From positions 1-64,000 of the forward strand of contig PLZG01000034.1 in assembly GCA_003152075.1 (NCBI GenBank): DNA of 64,000 bases. Direction: 5' to 3'. The translations under genes and the position numbers were made by a program. The DNA is from a candidate division FCPU426 bacterium. Lineage in GTDB: Bacteria > Oederibacteriota > Muellerivitia > Muellerivitales > Muellerivitaceae. The notes below the pieces were generated by a model. That model saw only the letters and a list, made by a program, of their open reading frames with translations, made no database searches and was not told the origin of the DNA. Of this stretch, positions 43,453-51,984 are shown one piece after another (positions within the stretch are counted from its first letter, which is position 1; every line of letters begins with the position of its first letter).

Positions 43453-43950
43453 ATGGCGAAGCGGTTTGAATTCCGGCTCGAACAGGTTTTGGGCCTGAGA
43501 AAACAAGTGGAGGAAGTCCGGGTAAGGGAACTGGCCCAGGCCAAGGGTCGCCTTTTGCAAATTGAGGAAGCTTTGAAAGAACATTCCAAGAACGAGAACC
43601 AGTTTTTGAAGACTTTTGGAGAATTTGAAAAGACTGGGGAATTCGAAGCTGACCAGGCAATGATTTACTGTGAGTATAAAGATTGGCTTTTAAGGCGTGA
43701 AAAAGAATACCACCGCCAGGAAAAAGAGTGGGTTGACAAGGTGGAACGCCGTCGGCAAATAGCGGTTAAAGCCTCTAGGGAGAAAAAGCTTTTGGAGAAC
43801 TTGAAAGAAAAGAAAAAGCGTGCTCATGGGCAAGAAGTTCTGGGCGAGGAACAACGTTTTCTGGATGAAATTTCGTCGATTGCTTTTGTTCGGCGTGACC
43901 GGGCACAAAATGCCGCCGGCGCTGATTTAACTATCAATTTGGGGAGGTGA
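43453..43950 (+). CDS. fliJ: flagellar export chaperone FliJ
   Basis: A coiled-coil protein of 165 residues, almost entirely helical and charged (FEFRLEQVLGLRKQVEEVRVRELAQAKGRLLQ at the N-terminus, the FliJ signature). It couples FliI to the FlhA gate. ATG 43453 with AAGGGGAA upstream; the longer open frame overlaps fliI and is not used. Here one expects fliK-flgD-flgE, but motA follows after 4 nt. Confidence 0.88.
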   Translation: MAKRFEFRLEQVLGLRKQVEEVRVRELAQAKGRLLQIEEALKEHSKNENQFLKTFGEFEKTGEFEADQAMIYCEYKDWLLRREKEYHRQEKEWVDKVERRRQIAVKASREKKLLENLKEKKKRAHGQEVLGEEQRFLDEISSIAFVRRDRAQNAAGADLTINLGR

Positions 43951-43954
43951 TATT

Positions 43955-44770
43955 GTGGATATAGCAACAGCTGCCGGACTCTTTTTGGGGTTATTCGGTG
44001 TGTTTGGAGGTGCCATTATTGAACAGGTTCCAATGCACGATATTTTTAGCATATCGGCTTTCGTTATTGTTGCGGTGGGATCGGCCGGGGCAACTATTCT
44101 GAGCTTCCCATGGAACAACATGAAAGAATTCATACCCATCCTCAAAAAGGCTTTTAAAAAACAAGAACTGGATCCTGGAGCGATTGTTACCCAATTGGTG
44201 GGATTTGCCACCAAGGCCCGTCGCGAAGGTTTGCTGGGCTTGGAAGAGGAAGCGGAGGCTATCCAGGATCCTTTCCTGAAAAAAGGCTTACAGCTGGTTG
44301 TTGACGGAACGGACATTGAGATGATTCGCAATATCATGGAAACGGATATCGCTTTTCTGGAGTCCAGGCATAAAGTGGGAGAAAGTATTTTTGGAACTTT
44401 CGGTGGGTTTTCCCCGACCCTCGGAATTATTGGAACCGTCTTGGGCCTTATGCACGCTCTGGGGGCGATGGGTGCCGGTAGCAGCGATGCCAAGGAACTC
44501 GTTGCTTCAATCGCAACCGCCTTTATTGCGACTTTTTATGGAATCTCTTTTGCTAACATCATTTTCCTTCCCCTTTCCTTCAAGTTGAAACAAAACAGTC
44601 AACAGGAAGTTCTTCTGAGGGAAGTTATGTTAGAAGGCATCCTGGCGATATCAGCCGGTGATAACCCCCGTATCGTCGAGGAGAAACTGAAAGCCTTCCT
44701 GCCGCCCAAAATGAAGCTGGATATGGAAGCCCAGAAAGCCCAAGGCGAGGGCAAGGAAGAAAAAGAGTAA
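43955..44770 (+). CDS. motA: flagellar motor stator protein MotA
   Basis: A proton- or sodium-channel stator subunit, 271 aa, with four TM segments and the MotA/TolQ/ExbB-type region GGFSPTLGIIGTVLGLMHAL. A cytoplasmic loop with charged residues for FliG contact (EEEAEAIQDPFLKKGLQLVVDGTD). GTG start with GGGGAGGTGA in front. The two-gene motA-motB unit is inserted in the flagellar operon as in spirochetes and clostridia. Confidence 0.94.
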   Translation: MDIATAAGLFLGLFGVFGGAIIEQVPMHDIFSISAFVIVAVGSAGATILSFPWNNMKEFIPILKKAFKKQELDPGAIVTQLVGFATKARREGLLGLEEEAEAIQDPFLKKGLQLVVDGTDIEMIRNIMETDIAFLESRHKVGESIFGTFGGFSPTLGIIGTVLGLMHALGAMGAGSSDAKELVASIATAFIATFYGISFANIIFLPLSFKLKQNSQQEVLLREVMLEGILAISAGDNPRIVEEKLKAFLPPKMKLDMEAQKAQGEGKEEKE

Positions 44771-44809
44771 TTTGTATCCCCACGGGGAAATTGAACGGGA
44801 GAATTTTTA

Positions 44810-45589
44810 ATGCCAAAACGTAAAAAAGGAGGCCATGAAGCAGGGCTTGAGCTCGAATCGGGCGGCATGATGCGGTGGCTTTTGACTTACGCCGACCTGA
44901 TCACGCTTCTTTTGGCAACCTTTGTTATCCTTTATGCATTGGCTTCGACGAAAAGCGCAGTTCAATTACAGGAAGTGATGGCCCAGTTCCGGGCAGTTTT
45001 TGGGCCGATTCCGGGAAACACGCAGATTTTGCCAAACCAAAGCTCTAATCCGGGCGAAACTTATAAAGTGATTCCTGGGGAACCGCAGGAAGGAGGGCCG
45101 GGTGGTCCCAAATCCCCTAGGCCCGTGAAGGGAACAGGAGGAGAGATTGCCAATCAGATCAAGGGTGCCTTACGGCAACAATTGGGTGCCAATAAAGTCA
45201 GCATACGCAAAGAAGCGCGGGGATTGGTGATAAGCCTTGCGACTGATAAGGTTCTCTTCGACTTGGGGGACACGAAAATTAAGCCTGAGATGAAGGAAAT
45301 ACTCAATGAAGTGGCCGGAGTTTTGAAACAATACCCGGATAGGCAAATAGTGGTGGAAGGGCATACCGACGACTTGGCAATCCAAACGACTAAACTGCCC
45401 AGTAACTGGGAGCTGTCCGCTTTGCGGGCCACGGCGGTGGTAAAGTATTTGGTGACAGAAAAGGGGTTGGATCCTAGCCGGTTTTCTGCGGCCGGGTATG
45501 GGGAGTACCAGCCTTTGGTGCCGAACATTAGCGAGGCGAACCGGAGACTCAACCGCCGGGTCGACATAATCATAACGAAGCTGGATTAA
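44810..45589 (+). CDS. motB: flagellar motor stator protein MotB
   Basis: The stator partner, 259 aa: a short basic N-terminus, one TM (MMRWLLTYADLITLLLATFVILYALAS) with the ion-binding aspartate D29, a Pro/Gly-rich plug region, and a C-terminal OmpA-like peptidoglycan-binding domain (RQIVVEGHTDDLAIQT, SNWELSALRATAVVKYLV, RLNRRVDIII). Confidence 0.95.
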   Translation: MPKRKKGGHEAGLELESGGMMRWLLTYADLITLLLATFVILYALASTKSAVQLQEVMAQFRAVFGPIPGNTQILPNQSSNPGETYKVIPGEPQEGGPGGPKSPRPVKGTGGEIANQIKGALRQQLGANKVSIRKEARGLVISLATDKVLFDLGDTKIKPEMKEILNEVAGVLKQYPDRQIVVEGHTDDLAIQTTKLPSNWELSALRATAVVKYLVTEKGLDPSRFSAAGYGEYQPLVPNISEANRRLNRRVDIIITKLD

Positions 45590-45606
45590 TAAAAGGAGGG
45601 GTGAAA

Positions 45607-46080
45607 ATGGCTGATCAAGGAGATAGGGGTTCAAAGGGGTTACTGAATATTTTACTGATTTTAAGTGCGGTAACCGTCTTGGGGATGATCGCCTTAGCGG
45701 CGGGGATGTTCATGCTATACGGCGCCAAGACAGAGCAAAAAGAAGCTAAAATCATCGAGCAAAAGCCTGAACCGGGTAAAACTTACGATTTGGGAACTTT
45801 CATCGTGAATTTAGCCGATGAGGAGGCTTCTCGCTATGTGAGGTGCCAAGTCCAATTGGAATACAGCAAGGTGAACGTGGAATTGGATAAGGAAATCAAA
45901 GATAGGGAACCGCAGTTCAAGGATTTGGTCAACACCCTTTTAAACGACAGGAAAGCAGCTGAATTGTCTACCTCGGAGGGAAAAGAACGTTTCCGCCGGG
46001 AATTGCAATTGAAGATCAATGAGGCTTTGAAGTTTGGGGCTGTGACGAATATTTTCTTGACCACGTTTGCCATTCAATAA
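45607..46080 (+). CDS. fliL: flagellar basal body-associated protein FliL
   Basis: 157 aa, one N-terminal TM (LLNILLILSAVTVLGMIALAAGMFML) and the FliL periplasmic domain with TYDLGTFIVNLADEEASRYVRCQVQLEY and the closing EALKFGAVTNIFLTTFAIQ. It stabilises stators. ATG 45607 is selected (AGGAGG 7 nt upstream) over GTG 45601. Confidence 0.92.
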   Translation: MADQGDRGSKGLLNILLILSAVTVLGMIALAAGMFMLYGAKTEQKEAKIIEQKPEPGKTYDLGTFIVNLADEEASRYVRCQVQLEYSKVNVELDKEIKDREPQFKDLVNTLLNDRKAAELSTSEGKERFRRELQLKINEALKFGAVTNIFLTTFAIQ

Positions 46081-46121
46081 GTTGAACAGTTTGACCTTGA
46101 GAGTAGAAGGGAGGGGTGACA

Positions 46122-47153
46122 ATGGATGATTTATTATCGGACGGAGAGGTAAGCGCCCTACTTTCCGAATTGGATGTGGGCATGATGGGATCCGGCGGCT
46201 CGGATTCGAGCGCCTCGGCCGTTGCCGCTCCTGATGCTGGAATCACGGTGGATGAGCAGGGCCGTAAAATTAAAACATACGATTTCAACCGTCCGAACCG
46301 GTTCTCCAAAGACCATATGCGGACACTTGAAATGCTTCATGAGATATTTTCTCGTGGGTTCACGGCCTCGGTCGCGGCTTATTTGCGTACCGTTGCGGAA
46401 ATTAAGGTGGTGTCAGTCTCCCAATTACCTTTTAGGGAATACACCATGTCCTTACCCCGGCCTGATTGTATTTTTGTCCTGAAGATGGAGCCGTTGGATG
46501 GAGCTTTCCTTCTGGAGATTAACCCGGAATTGGTATTAACCCTGATTGATCGTATTTTGGGAGGCCCTGGAAAAGCTCCGATGGCCGCAAGGGAACTAAC
46601 CCTTATCGAACAATCGGTCATTGAAAAAATTGTCAACCGTGGATTGGAGGCCCTCCAAGAAGCTTGGCTCAAGGTGGGACATTTTCAACCCAAATTGACA
46701 GGATATGAGACGACGGCCCAGTTCGTTCAGGTTGTCGCCCCCAGCGAAATCACGGCGGTCATTGAATTTGAGGTCAAGGTCAATGAAGTGACCGGTAAGA
46801 TGTCCATGTGTATCCCTTATGTTGTCCTTGAACCGATCATCGGGGACTTGTCCGCCCAGAAGTGGTTCACTGTCGGCAAGAAAGAGTCAACGGCGGAAAC
46901 AGTGGAGAGTTTGACGAAAGTTATGAAGGAAACTTATGTTCCCATTGTTGTAAGAACGGGCGCCGCTAAAATCACGGTTCAGGAAATGTTGCGCCTCAAA
47001 GCTGGTGACGTGATTCGTTTAGATACCAGCCCTCATAACGAGATCGATGTATTGATTGAAAATTTGGTTAAACTCAAAGGTCGTCCTGGAGTTTCCTCCA
47101 AGAAAAAAGCGCTTCAGGTCACAAAAGTTTGTTCTCCGAACGATAAAACTTAG
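46122..47153 (+). CDS. fliM: flagellar motor switch protein FliM
   Basis: The C-ring protein that receives CheY-P, 343 aa. The N-terminal peptide LLSDGEVSALLSEL is the EIDALL-type CheY-P site; YDFNRPNRFSKDHMRTLEMLHE, SQLPFREYTMSLPRPDCIFVLKMEPLDGAFLLEINPELVLTLIDRILGG follow. The C-terminal SpoA domain ends with VQEMLRLKAGDVIRLD. ATG 46122 with GGGAGGGG upstream. CheY itself is not in the window. Confidence 0.95.
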   Translation: MDDLLSDGEVSALLSELDVGMMGSGGSDSSASAVAAPDAGITVDEQGRKIKTYDFNRPNRFSKDHMRTLEMLHEIFSRGFTASVAAYLRTVAEIKVVSVSQLPFREYTMSLPRPDCIFVLKMEPLDGAFLLEINPELVLTLIDRILGGPGKAPMAARELTLIEQSVIEKIVNRGLEALQEAWLKVGHFQPKLTGYETTAQFVQVVAPSEITAVIEFEVKVNEVTGKMSMCIPYVVLEPIIGDLSAQKWFTVGKKESTAETVESLTKVMKETYVPIVVRTGAAKITVQEMLRLKAGDVIRLDTSPHNEIDVLIENLVKLKGRPGVSSKKKALQVTKVCSPNDKT

Positions 47154-47168
47154 TTATTAAAGGGTTCC

Positions 47169-48122
47169 ATGGCAGATATGACAATGTTGGAAAATTTAGG
47201 GCAAGAGGCCGCAAAGGGTCTGGCTGAGACCTTGAGTTCCCTAATAGGGAAGGACGTGGCCGTAAGCTTGTCTCAGGTTTCCGAAACCGATCCGGGATCA
47301 TTGGCTTCAACTTTGGGGGCACCTTACTTGTGCGCGACTTTGAAGGGCTCGGGTGGTGTGGATGGAATGGCTTATTTGATGACTAAGGAAAAGGACGCGT
47401 CCATCATCGCGGATCTTTTGATCGGCCAAGACGGGTTAAGCGCTCCCGAAAGTATGACTGAACTTCACCTTTCGGCTTTTGGGGAAGTGGTCCACCAAAT
47501 GGCTGAGGTTCTTACCCGGGAAGCGAAAAAAACGGCGGGTTCCAAAGCCCTTTGGGAAGTGAAAGAAACAATGTCGCAGGATCCCGCCGCTGCGGGTAAT
47601 CGCTTGGCCCAGTTGGGCAAGGTTTTAACGGTTTTTAATTTTAGTATGTTTGCCCAGGATCTTTTATCTGGAGAAATTTTGTTTTGTCTTCCCGAACCGG
47701 TGGCTTCAAGGCTTTCATCCGGCGGGGGGAAATCTGCGGCCAGTGGGGCCGCAGGTAATGTTCAATCCGGTGTTTCTGCTGCAAACACCCAATCGCGAGC
47801 GGGAGGTGCTTCTGTGCAACAATTTGAAAATGAATTTTCGGGTTCGACTCGGCCTACAGGGGGAAACATTGGCTTATTGTTGGATGTCCCCTTGAAGCTC
47901 ACGGTTGAGCTTGGTCGCACCACTAAACTGGTGAAAGAGATACTTGCTTTGGCCCCAGGGTCGGTGGTCGAATTGGACAAATTAGCCGGTGAACCGGTCG
48001 ATATCTTGGTAAATGAAAAATTAATCGCCAAGGGTGAAGTGGTCGTCATTGACGAAAATTTTGGCGTCAGGATCACTGAAATAATTAATCCCGAGGAACG
48101 GTTACACGCGGTCCAGGCCTAA
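47169..48122 (+). CDS. fliN: FliY-like flagellar switch protein (FliN with CheC-like N-terminus)
   Basis: 317 aa, far longer than enterobacterial FliN (about 137). Residues about 1-175 resemble the CheC/FliY fold (DPGSLASTLGAPYLCATLKGSGGVDGMAYLMTKEKDASIIADLLIG, ELHLSAFGEVVHQMAEVL); a Ser/Gly/Ala linker follows; residues about 240-315 are the SpoA/FliN domain (DVPLKLTVELGRTTKLVKEILALAPGSVVELDKLAGEPVDILVNEKLIAKGEVVVIDENFGVRITEII). In Bacillus, FliY is both a C-ring part and a CheY-P phosphatase; whether phosphatase residues survive here is unclear. Confidence 0.9.
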   Translation: MADMTMLENLGQEAAKGLAETLSSLIGKDVAVSLSQVSETDPGSLASTLGAPYLCATLKGSGGVDGMAYLMTKEKDASIIADLLIGQDGLSAPESMTELHLSAFGEVVHQMAEVLTREAKKTAGSKALWEVKETMSQDPAAAGNRLAQLGKVLTVFNFSMFAQDLLSGEILFCLPEPVASRLSSGGGKSAASGAAGNVQSGVSAANTQSRAGGASVQQFENEFSGSTRPTGGNIGLLLDVPLKLTVELGRTTKLVKEILALAPGSVVELDKLAGEPVDILVNEKLIAKGEVVVIDENFGVRITEIINPEERLHAVQA

Positions 48123-48147
48123 AGAGGGTTTTGGCCGGCAAAAATCC

Positions 48148-48834
48148 ATGCCCACGACCTTTGCCTTATCCATGCGCCCCTGGAAACTACCATTTGTTTT
48201 GGTTTTGATTCTAGGGGTTTGGTATTTTCAGCCGTTTTTTGTCTCGAAGGCAATAGGTCTTGACTCCAATAGCGCTCTTTTTGAAAAAAGCCAGAGCACC
48301 CCAACTGATAAAAATATGCCTCCTTTAGCATTACCCGAGGAAACACCCAACCCCTCTCCAGGTCTGTTCTCGACCCTCTTGCGAGTATTTTTCGCGTTGG
48401 CCATTATCGTCGGTCTCATCGTGATCACCATCTGGGGGGTAAAGCTGGTTTGGGAAAAACAGGGGTGGAACAATTTATCGGAGCCGGGAAAGCCGATAAA
48501 AATTTTAAGCGCCACTTATTTAGGGCCTCAAAAATCCATTCAACTTATTGAAATTGGCAAGCGTCTTTTAGTGGTAGGTGTTGGAAAAGAAGAGGTGAAT
48601 TTCCTGGATGTGATTTCCCAGCCTGAGGAAGTTGAGGCATTGAGACAGGCCACGCAACAAGGGTTTCCCAAGATATTTAATCGAATTATTCAAAAGCATG
48701 AGGTGGTTCAACAAGAGGCTGAGACACAAAAAATTATCCTTGAGAGCAGGGATTTGGTGGGTGGTTATGTGGAAAAACTAAAAAAAATATCCAAAAAGAA
48801 AAACCCCGATAACCCGAAGGACAAAGACGCATGA
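48148..48834 (+). CDS. fliO: flagellar biosynthetic protein FliO
   Basis: 228 aa: a signal-like hydrophobic N-terminus, a Pro/Ser-rich spacer, a TM helix (LLRVFFALAIIVGLIVITIWGVKLVW) and the short FliO cytoplasmic domain (IKILSATYLGPQKSIQLIEIGKRLLVVGVGKEEVNFLDVI). FliO assists assembly of the FliP pore. Located directly upstream of fliP with an ATGA overlap. ATG 48172 is another possible start. Confidence 0.85.
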   Translation: MPTTFALSMRPWKLPFVLVLILGVWYFQPFFVSKAIGLDSNSALFEKSQSTPTDKNMPPLALPEETPNPSPGLFSTLLRVFFALAIIVGLIVITIWGVKLVWEKQGWNNLSEPGKPIKILSATYLGPQKSIQLIEIGKRLLVVGVGKEEVNFLDVISQPEEVEALRQATQQGFPKIFNRIIQKHEVVQQEAETQKIILESRDLVGGYVEKLKKISKKKNPDNPKDKDA

Positions 48835-49586
48835 AACATAAAACTTTAATATTCATCGGCTTTTTCATGGCCTTACTCCTCGCAACGGCTTTAGAGTCCA
48901 GGGCCGCCGATATACCTTTTCCCTCCATCAAAATAGGAGTTGACCAGGCAAAGACTCCACAAGACGTTGCCATGAGTATCCAAATTTTACTCGTTCTGAC
49001 AATTTTGTCCTTGGCTCCGGCTATTCTCATAATGATGACGGCTTTTACCCGTATCGTAATTGTCCTGGCTTTTTTAAGGCAGGGGTTGGGTTCGCAACAA
49101 GTTCCCCCGAACCAGGTTTTGATCGGTTTATCCCTGTTTCTCACTTTTTTTATCATGCAACCAACTTTTGAACGCGTGGACAAGGAAGCCCTTGGTCCCT
49201 ATTTAGCCGGAAAGTTGACTACGGCGGAAGCTTTCAAAAAAGCCGAGGATCCGATGCGGCAGTTTATGTTCAAACAAACCCGCGAAAAAGACCTGGCGCT
49301 TTTTGTGGCGCTTTCAAAATCAAGCCGGCCCCGTACCACCGCGGACATTTCCACTTGGGTTTTAATACCCGCTTTCGTCATCGGAGAACTTAAAAAGTCC
49401 TTTGAGATGGGATTCATTATTTTCATTCCCTTTCTCATTATTGACATGGTGGTGGCTTCCGTTTTGATGTCCATGGGAATGCTGATGCTTCCTCCAGTTT
49501 TAATTTCCCTTCCGTTCAAGATTCTTCTTTTCATCATGGTCGACGGCTGGAATCTTATCGTCCGCTCAATAGCCTTAAGTTTTTAG
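48831..49586 (+). CDS. fliP: flagellar export-gate protein FliP
   Basis: Core pore protein of the type III export gate, 251 aa with a cleavable signal (ALLLATALESRAA). Signatures: LVLTILSLAPAILIMMTAFTRIVIVLAFLRQGLGSQQVPPNQVLIGLSLFLTFFIM and FVIGELKKSFEMGFIIFIPFLIIDMVVASVLMSMGMLMLPPVLISLPFKILLFIMVDGW. Complete. Confidence 0.96.
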   Translation: MKHKTLIFIGFFMALLLATALESRAADIPFPSIKIGVDQAKTPQDVAMSIQILLVLTILSLAPAILIMMTAFTRIVIVLAFLRQGLGSQQVPPNQVLIGLSLFLTFFIMQPTFERVDKEALGPYLAGKLTTAEAFKKAEDPMRQFMFKQTREKDLALFVALSKSSRPRTTADISTWVLIPAFVIGELKKSFEMGFIIFIPFLIIDMVVASVLMSMGMLMLPPVLISLPFKILLFIMVDGWNLIVRSIALSF

Positions 49587-49611
49587 TCGAGAGTGAATCT
49601 AGGAGTGAAAC

Positions 49612-49881
49612 ATGACAGTTGAATTTATCGCGGACTTGGCCAATCGGGCTTTGTGGATCACCCTTCTTATTTCGGCCCCCATTTTGGGTCTTGGTTTGGC
49701 AGTCGGCGTGGCGGTGTCTATTTTTCAAGCGGTAACACAAATCCAGGAAATGACACTTACCTTTATCCCGAAAATTATCGCTATTTTCTTTGCCATTCTT
49801 ATTTTCGGGAAATGGATGATGTTGATCCTTTTGAACTTCACCTCGAATTTATGGATTAACCTTCCCAGTTACTTGAAGTGA
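49612..49881 (+). CDS. fliQ: flagellar export-gate protein FliQ
   Basis: 89 aa with two TM helices; SAPILGLGLAVGVAVSIFQAVTQIQEMTLTFIPKIIA is the family core. Part of the FliPQR gate. Confidence 0.95.
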   Translation: MTVEFIADLANRALWITLLISAPILGLGLAVGVAVSIFQAVTQIQEMTLTFIPKIIAIFFAILIFGKWMMLILLNFTSNLWINLPSYLK

Positions 49882-49888
49882 GGATGAA

Positions 49889-50674
49889 ATGCCCCCGAAT
49901 CCCTTTCAATTTGACCCGAAAGATGTGGTGGCCTTTGTTCTTGTACTCATGAGGATGGCGGGTATTTTTTTAACCGCTCCAGTTTTCGCGAGTCGTAACA
50001 TTCCGGTGATGGTCAAGGCGTCTTGGATTCTTTTTATCGCGTTTCTTTTGTTTCCGGTAGTGGAATTCAAAACTGTTGATCTTCCAGCCTCTGGCTTGCC
50101 TTTGGCGATGGCTGTTGTACGCGAAATGCTTATCGGTTTTTCGATTGGACTCGGTGCCACCCTTATTTTTACTGGCATTCAATTGGCGGGTCAGATCGTG
50201 GACATTCAAATGGGTTTGGGAATGGTTAACATAATTGATCCAGTTACGAACAACCAAATTTCAGTCATGGGCCAATATTATTATTTAATCGCCACGTTGG
50301 TATTTATGGCAGTGAATGGCCACCATCTTTTACTCAGGGCCGTTGCGGAAAGTTTCACGGTTATTCCCTTGGGTCATGCCCATTTTTCGGTGGCCCTTGG
50401 GACCAAGATGATGGGCCTTTTTACTCAAGTGTTTTTTATCGCTTTTCGCGTCGGTGCTCCAGTTATTGGGGCTCTTTTTATTACTAATATGGCCTTGGGT
50501 GTTATTGCCCGGACCGTGCCTCAAATGAACGTTTTTATTGTTGGGATGCCCTTAAGCTTGGCGGTTGGATTTCTTGTTACGGCCATCTCGATGAGTTTTT
50601 TTGTGTTCATATTACAAGGATTGTTTAAAGGGATAGGAAGAGATGTGGCTGTTTTAATTGATGCCATGCGCTAA
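49889..50674 (+). CDS. fliR: flagellar export-gate protein FliR
   Basis: 261 aa, six or so TM helices: LVLMRMAGIFLTAPVFASRNIPV, GFSIGLGATLIFTGIQLAGQIVDIQMGLGM (family signature), ALFITNMALGVIARTVPQMNVFIVGMPLSLAVGF. Starts 7 nt after fliQ. Confidence 0.95.
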   Translation: MPPNPFQFDPKDVVAFVLVLMRMAGIFLTAPVFASRNIPVMVKASWILFIAFLLFPVVEFKTVDLPASGLPLAMAVVREMLIGFSIGLGATLIFTGIQLAGQIVDIQMGLGMVNIIDPVTNNQISVMGQYYYLIATLVFMAVNGHHLLLRAVAESFTVIPLGHAHFSVALGTKMMGLFTQVFFIAFRVGAPVIGALFITNMALGVIARTVPQMNVFIVGMPLSLAVGFLVTAISMSFFVFILQGLFKGIGRDVAVLIDAMR

Positions 50675-50737
50675 AGAGGAAAATTTTAGTTTTAAATTTT
50701 ATTAGAGCTAGTAATCCGATTTTAGATAGAGGTAAAA

Positions 50738-51811
50738 GTGGCGGATCCAGGAAAAACAGAAAACGCAACGCCAAAACGCCGGGAAGAAGCTCGCGAAAAA
50801 GGCCAGGTTGTCAGGTCCATTGAAATTAATTCCGCAATTATTCTCCTGACGGCATTATTGACCTTTCGTTATGCGGGACCTTATATGGTCGACTCGATGA
50901 ATCAATTGGCGGTTTTTTCCTACCGAAACATGAATGTTCCCTTAGGCATGGAAACGGTGTATTCGTTCGGATTGTTTTATATGTGGAATGTTTTCAAAAT
51001 CATCGCGCCTGTCCTCGCAGCGATCTTGGCTGTGGGGCTAATGTCGAATTATCTTCAAGTGGGAGTCCTTTTCAGCTTAAAACCTTTGATTCCCAAATTC
51101 AGTAACGTTAATCCGATGTCCGGTTTTTCAAAACTTTTCTCCAGGCGTTCCGGGGTGGAATTCCTAAAGTCTCTTTTAAAACTTACTCTCATCGGTTGGA
51201 TTGTTTATCAAGGCATAAAAACTGCTTTGCCCAATTTGGTGCCCACAATGGATATGCAGAGTACAGAAGCTTTGAAGTATGTGGGAAAATTAACCAGGGA
51301 TATTTTAGATCGGGCTATTTTTGCCCTTTTTGTTTTGGCAATACTTGATTATTTTTACCAACGGTGGGAATACGAGGAAAATTTAAAAATGACTAAACAG
51401 GAAGTTCGGGATGAGTATCGCCAGTCCGAAGGGGACCCAATGATCAAGGCCCGTATCCGACAGATCCAAAGGGAAATGGCCCGAAGGCGGATGTTTGAGG
51501 CAATCCCAAAGGCTGATGTGGTTATAACCAACCCAACTCACGTTGCCGTTGCCTTGGAATACAAAGAGGGTATGAAAGCGCCTATTGTACTGGCAAAGGG
51601 GGAAAGGGTTATCGCCGAGCGAATTAAGGAAATGGCGAAGAAACACAACGTCCCTATTGTTCAAAATCCCCCTTTGGCCCGAGCGCTTCTGAAGCAATGT
51701 CCAGTGGGGGCGCCTATTTCCGCCGACTTGTTTGAGGCGGTAGCTGAGATATTGGCCTTTGTTTACCGGATGAATAAAAAAGGAATGGGGGTCCCGGCCG
51801 TTTCCGGTTGA
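50738..51811 (+). CDS. flhB: flagellar export switch protein FlhB
   Basis: 357 aa. N-terminal ATPKRREEAREKGQV, four TM helices, and a cytoplasmic domain with the self-cleaving NPTH at residues 265-268 (VVITNPTHVAVALEYKEG), needed for the export specificity switch from hook to filament. GTG start, GAGGT upstream. A second partial FlhB-like C-terminal domain lies at 60525. Confidence 0.96.
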   Translation: MADPGKTENATPKRREEAREKGQVVRSIEINSAIILLTALLTFRYAGPYMVDSMNQLAVFSYRNMNVPLGMETVYSFGLFYMWNVFKIIAPVLAAILAVGLMSNYLQVGVLFSLKPLIPKFSNVNPMSGFSKLFSRRSGVEFLKSLLKLTLIGWIVYQGIKTALPNLVPTMDMQSTEALKYVGKLTRDILDRAIFALFVLAILDYFYQRWEYEENLKMTKQEVRDEYRQSEGDPMIKARIRQIQREMARRRMFEAIPKADVVITNPTHVAVALEYKEGMKAPIVLAKGERVIAERIKEMAKKHNVPIVQNPPLARALLKQCPVGAPISADLFEAVAEILAFVYRMNKKGMGVPAVSG

Positions 51812-51984
51812 CCCAAAATAAACATGCTGAAACCAAAAAATGGATTATGCCAAAGGTTTTATGATGGTTGGAAATAAAGGGGTTTTAAAGGTTGATTCCG
51901 CTAATTTAGTGTTGGGGGACTTTGTAAGCATCCTGATACAATATTCATCCGCTCTGACAAGCCTAAAGGAAAGGTCCGATCATA

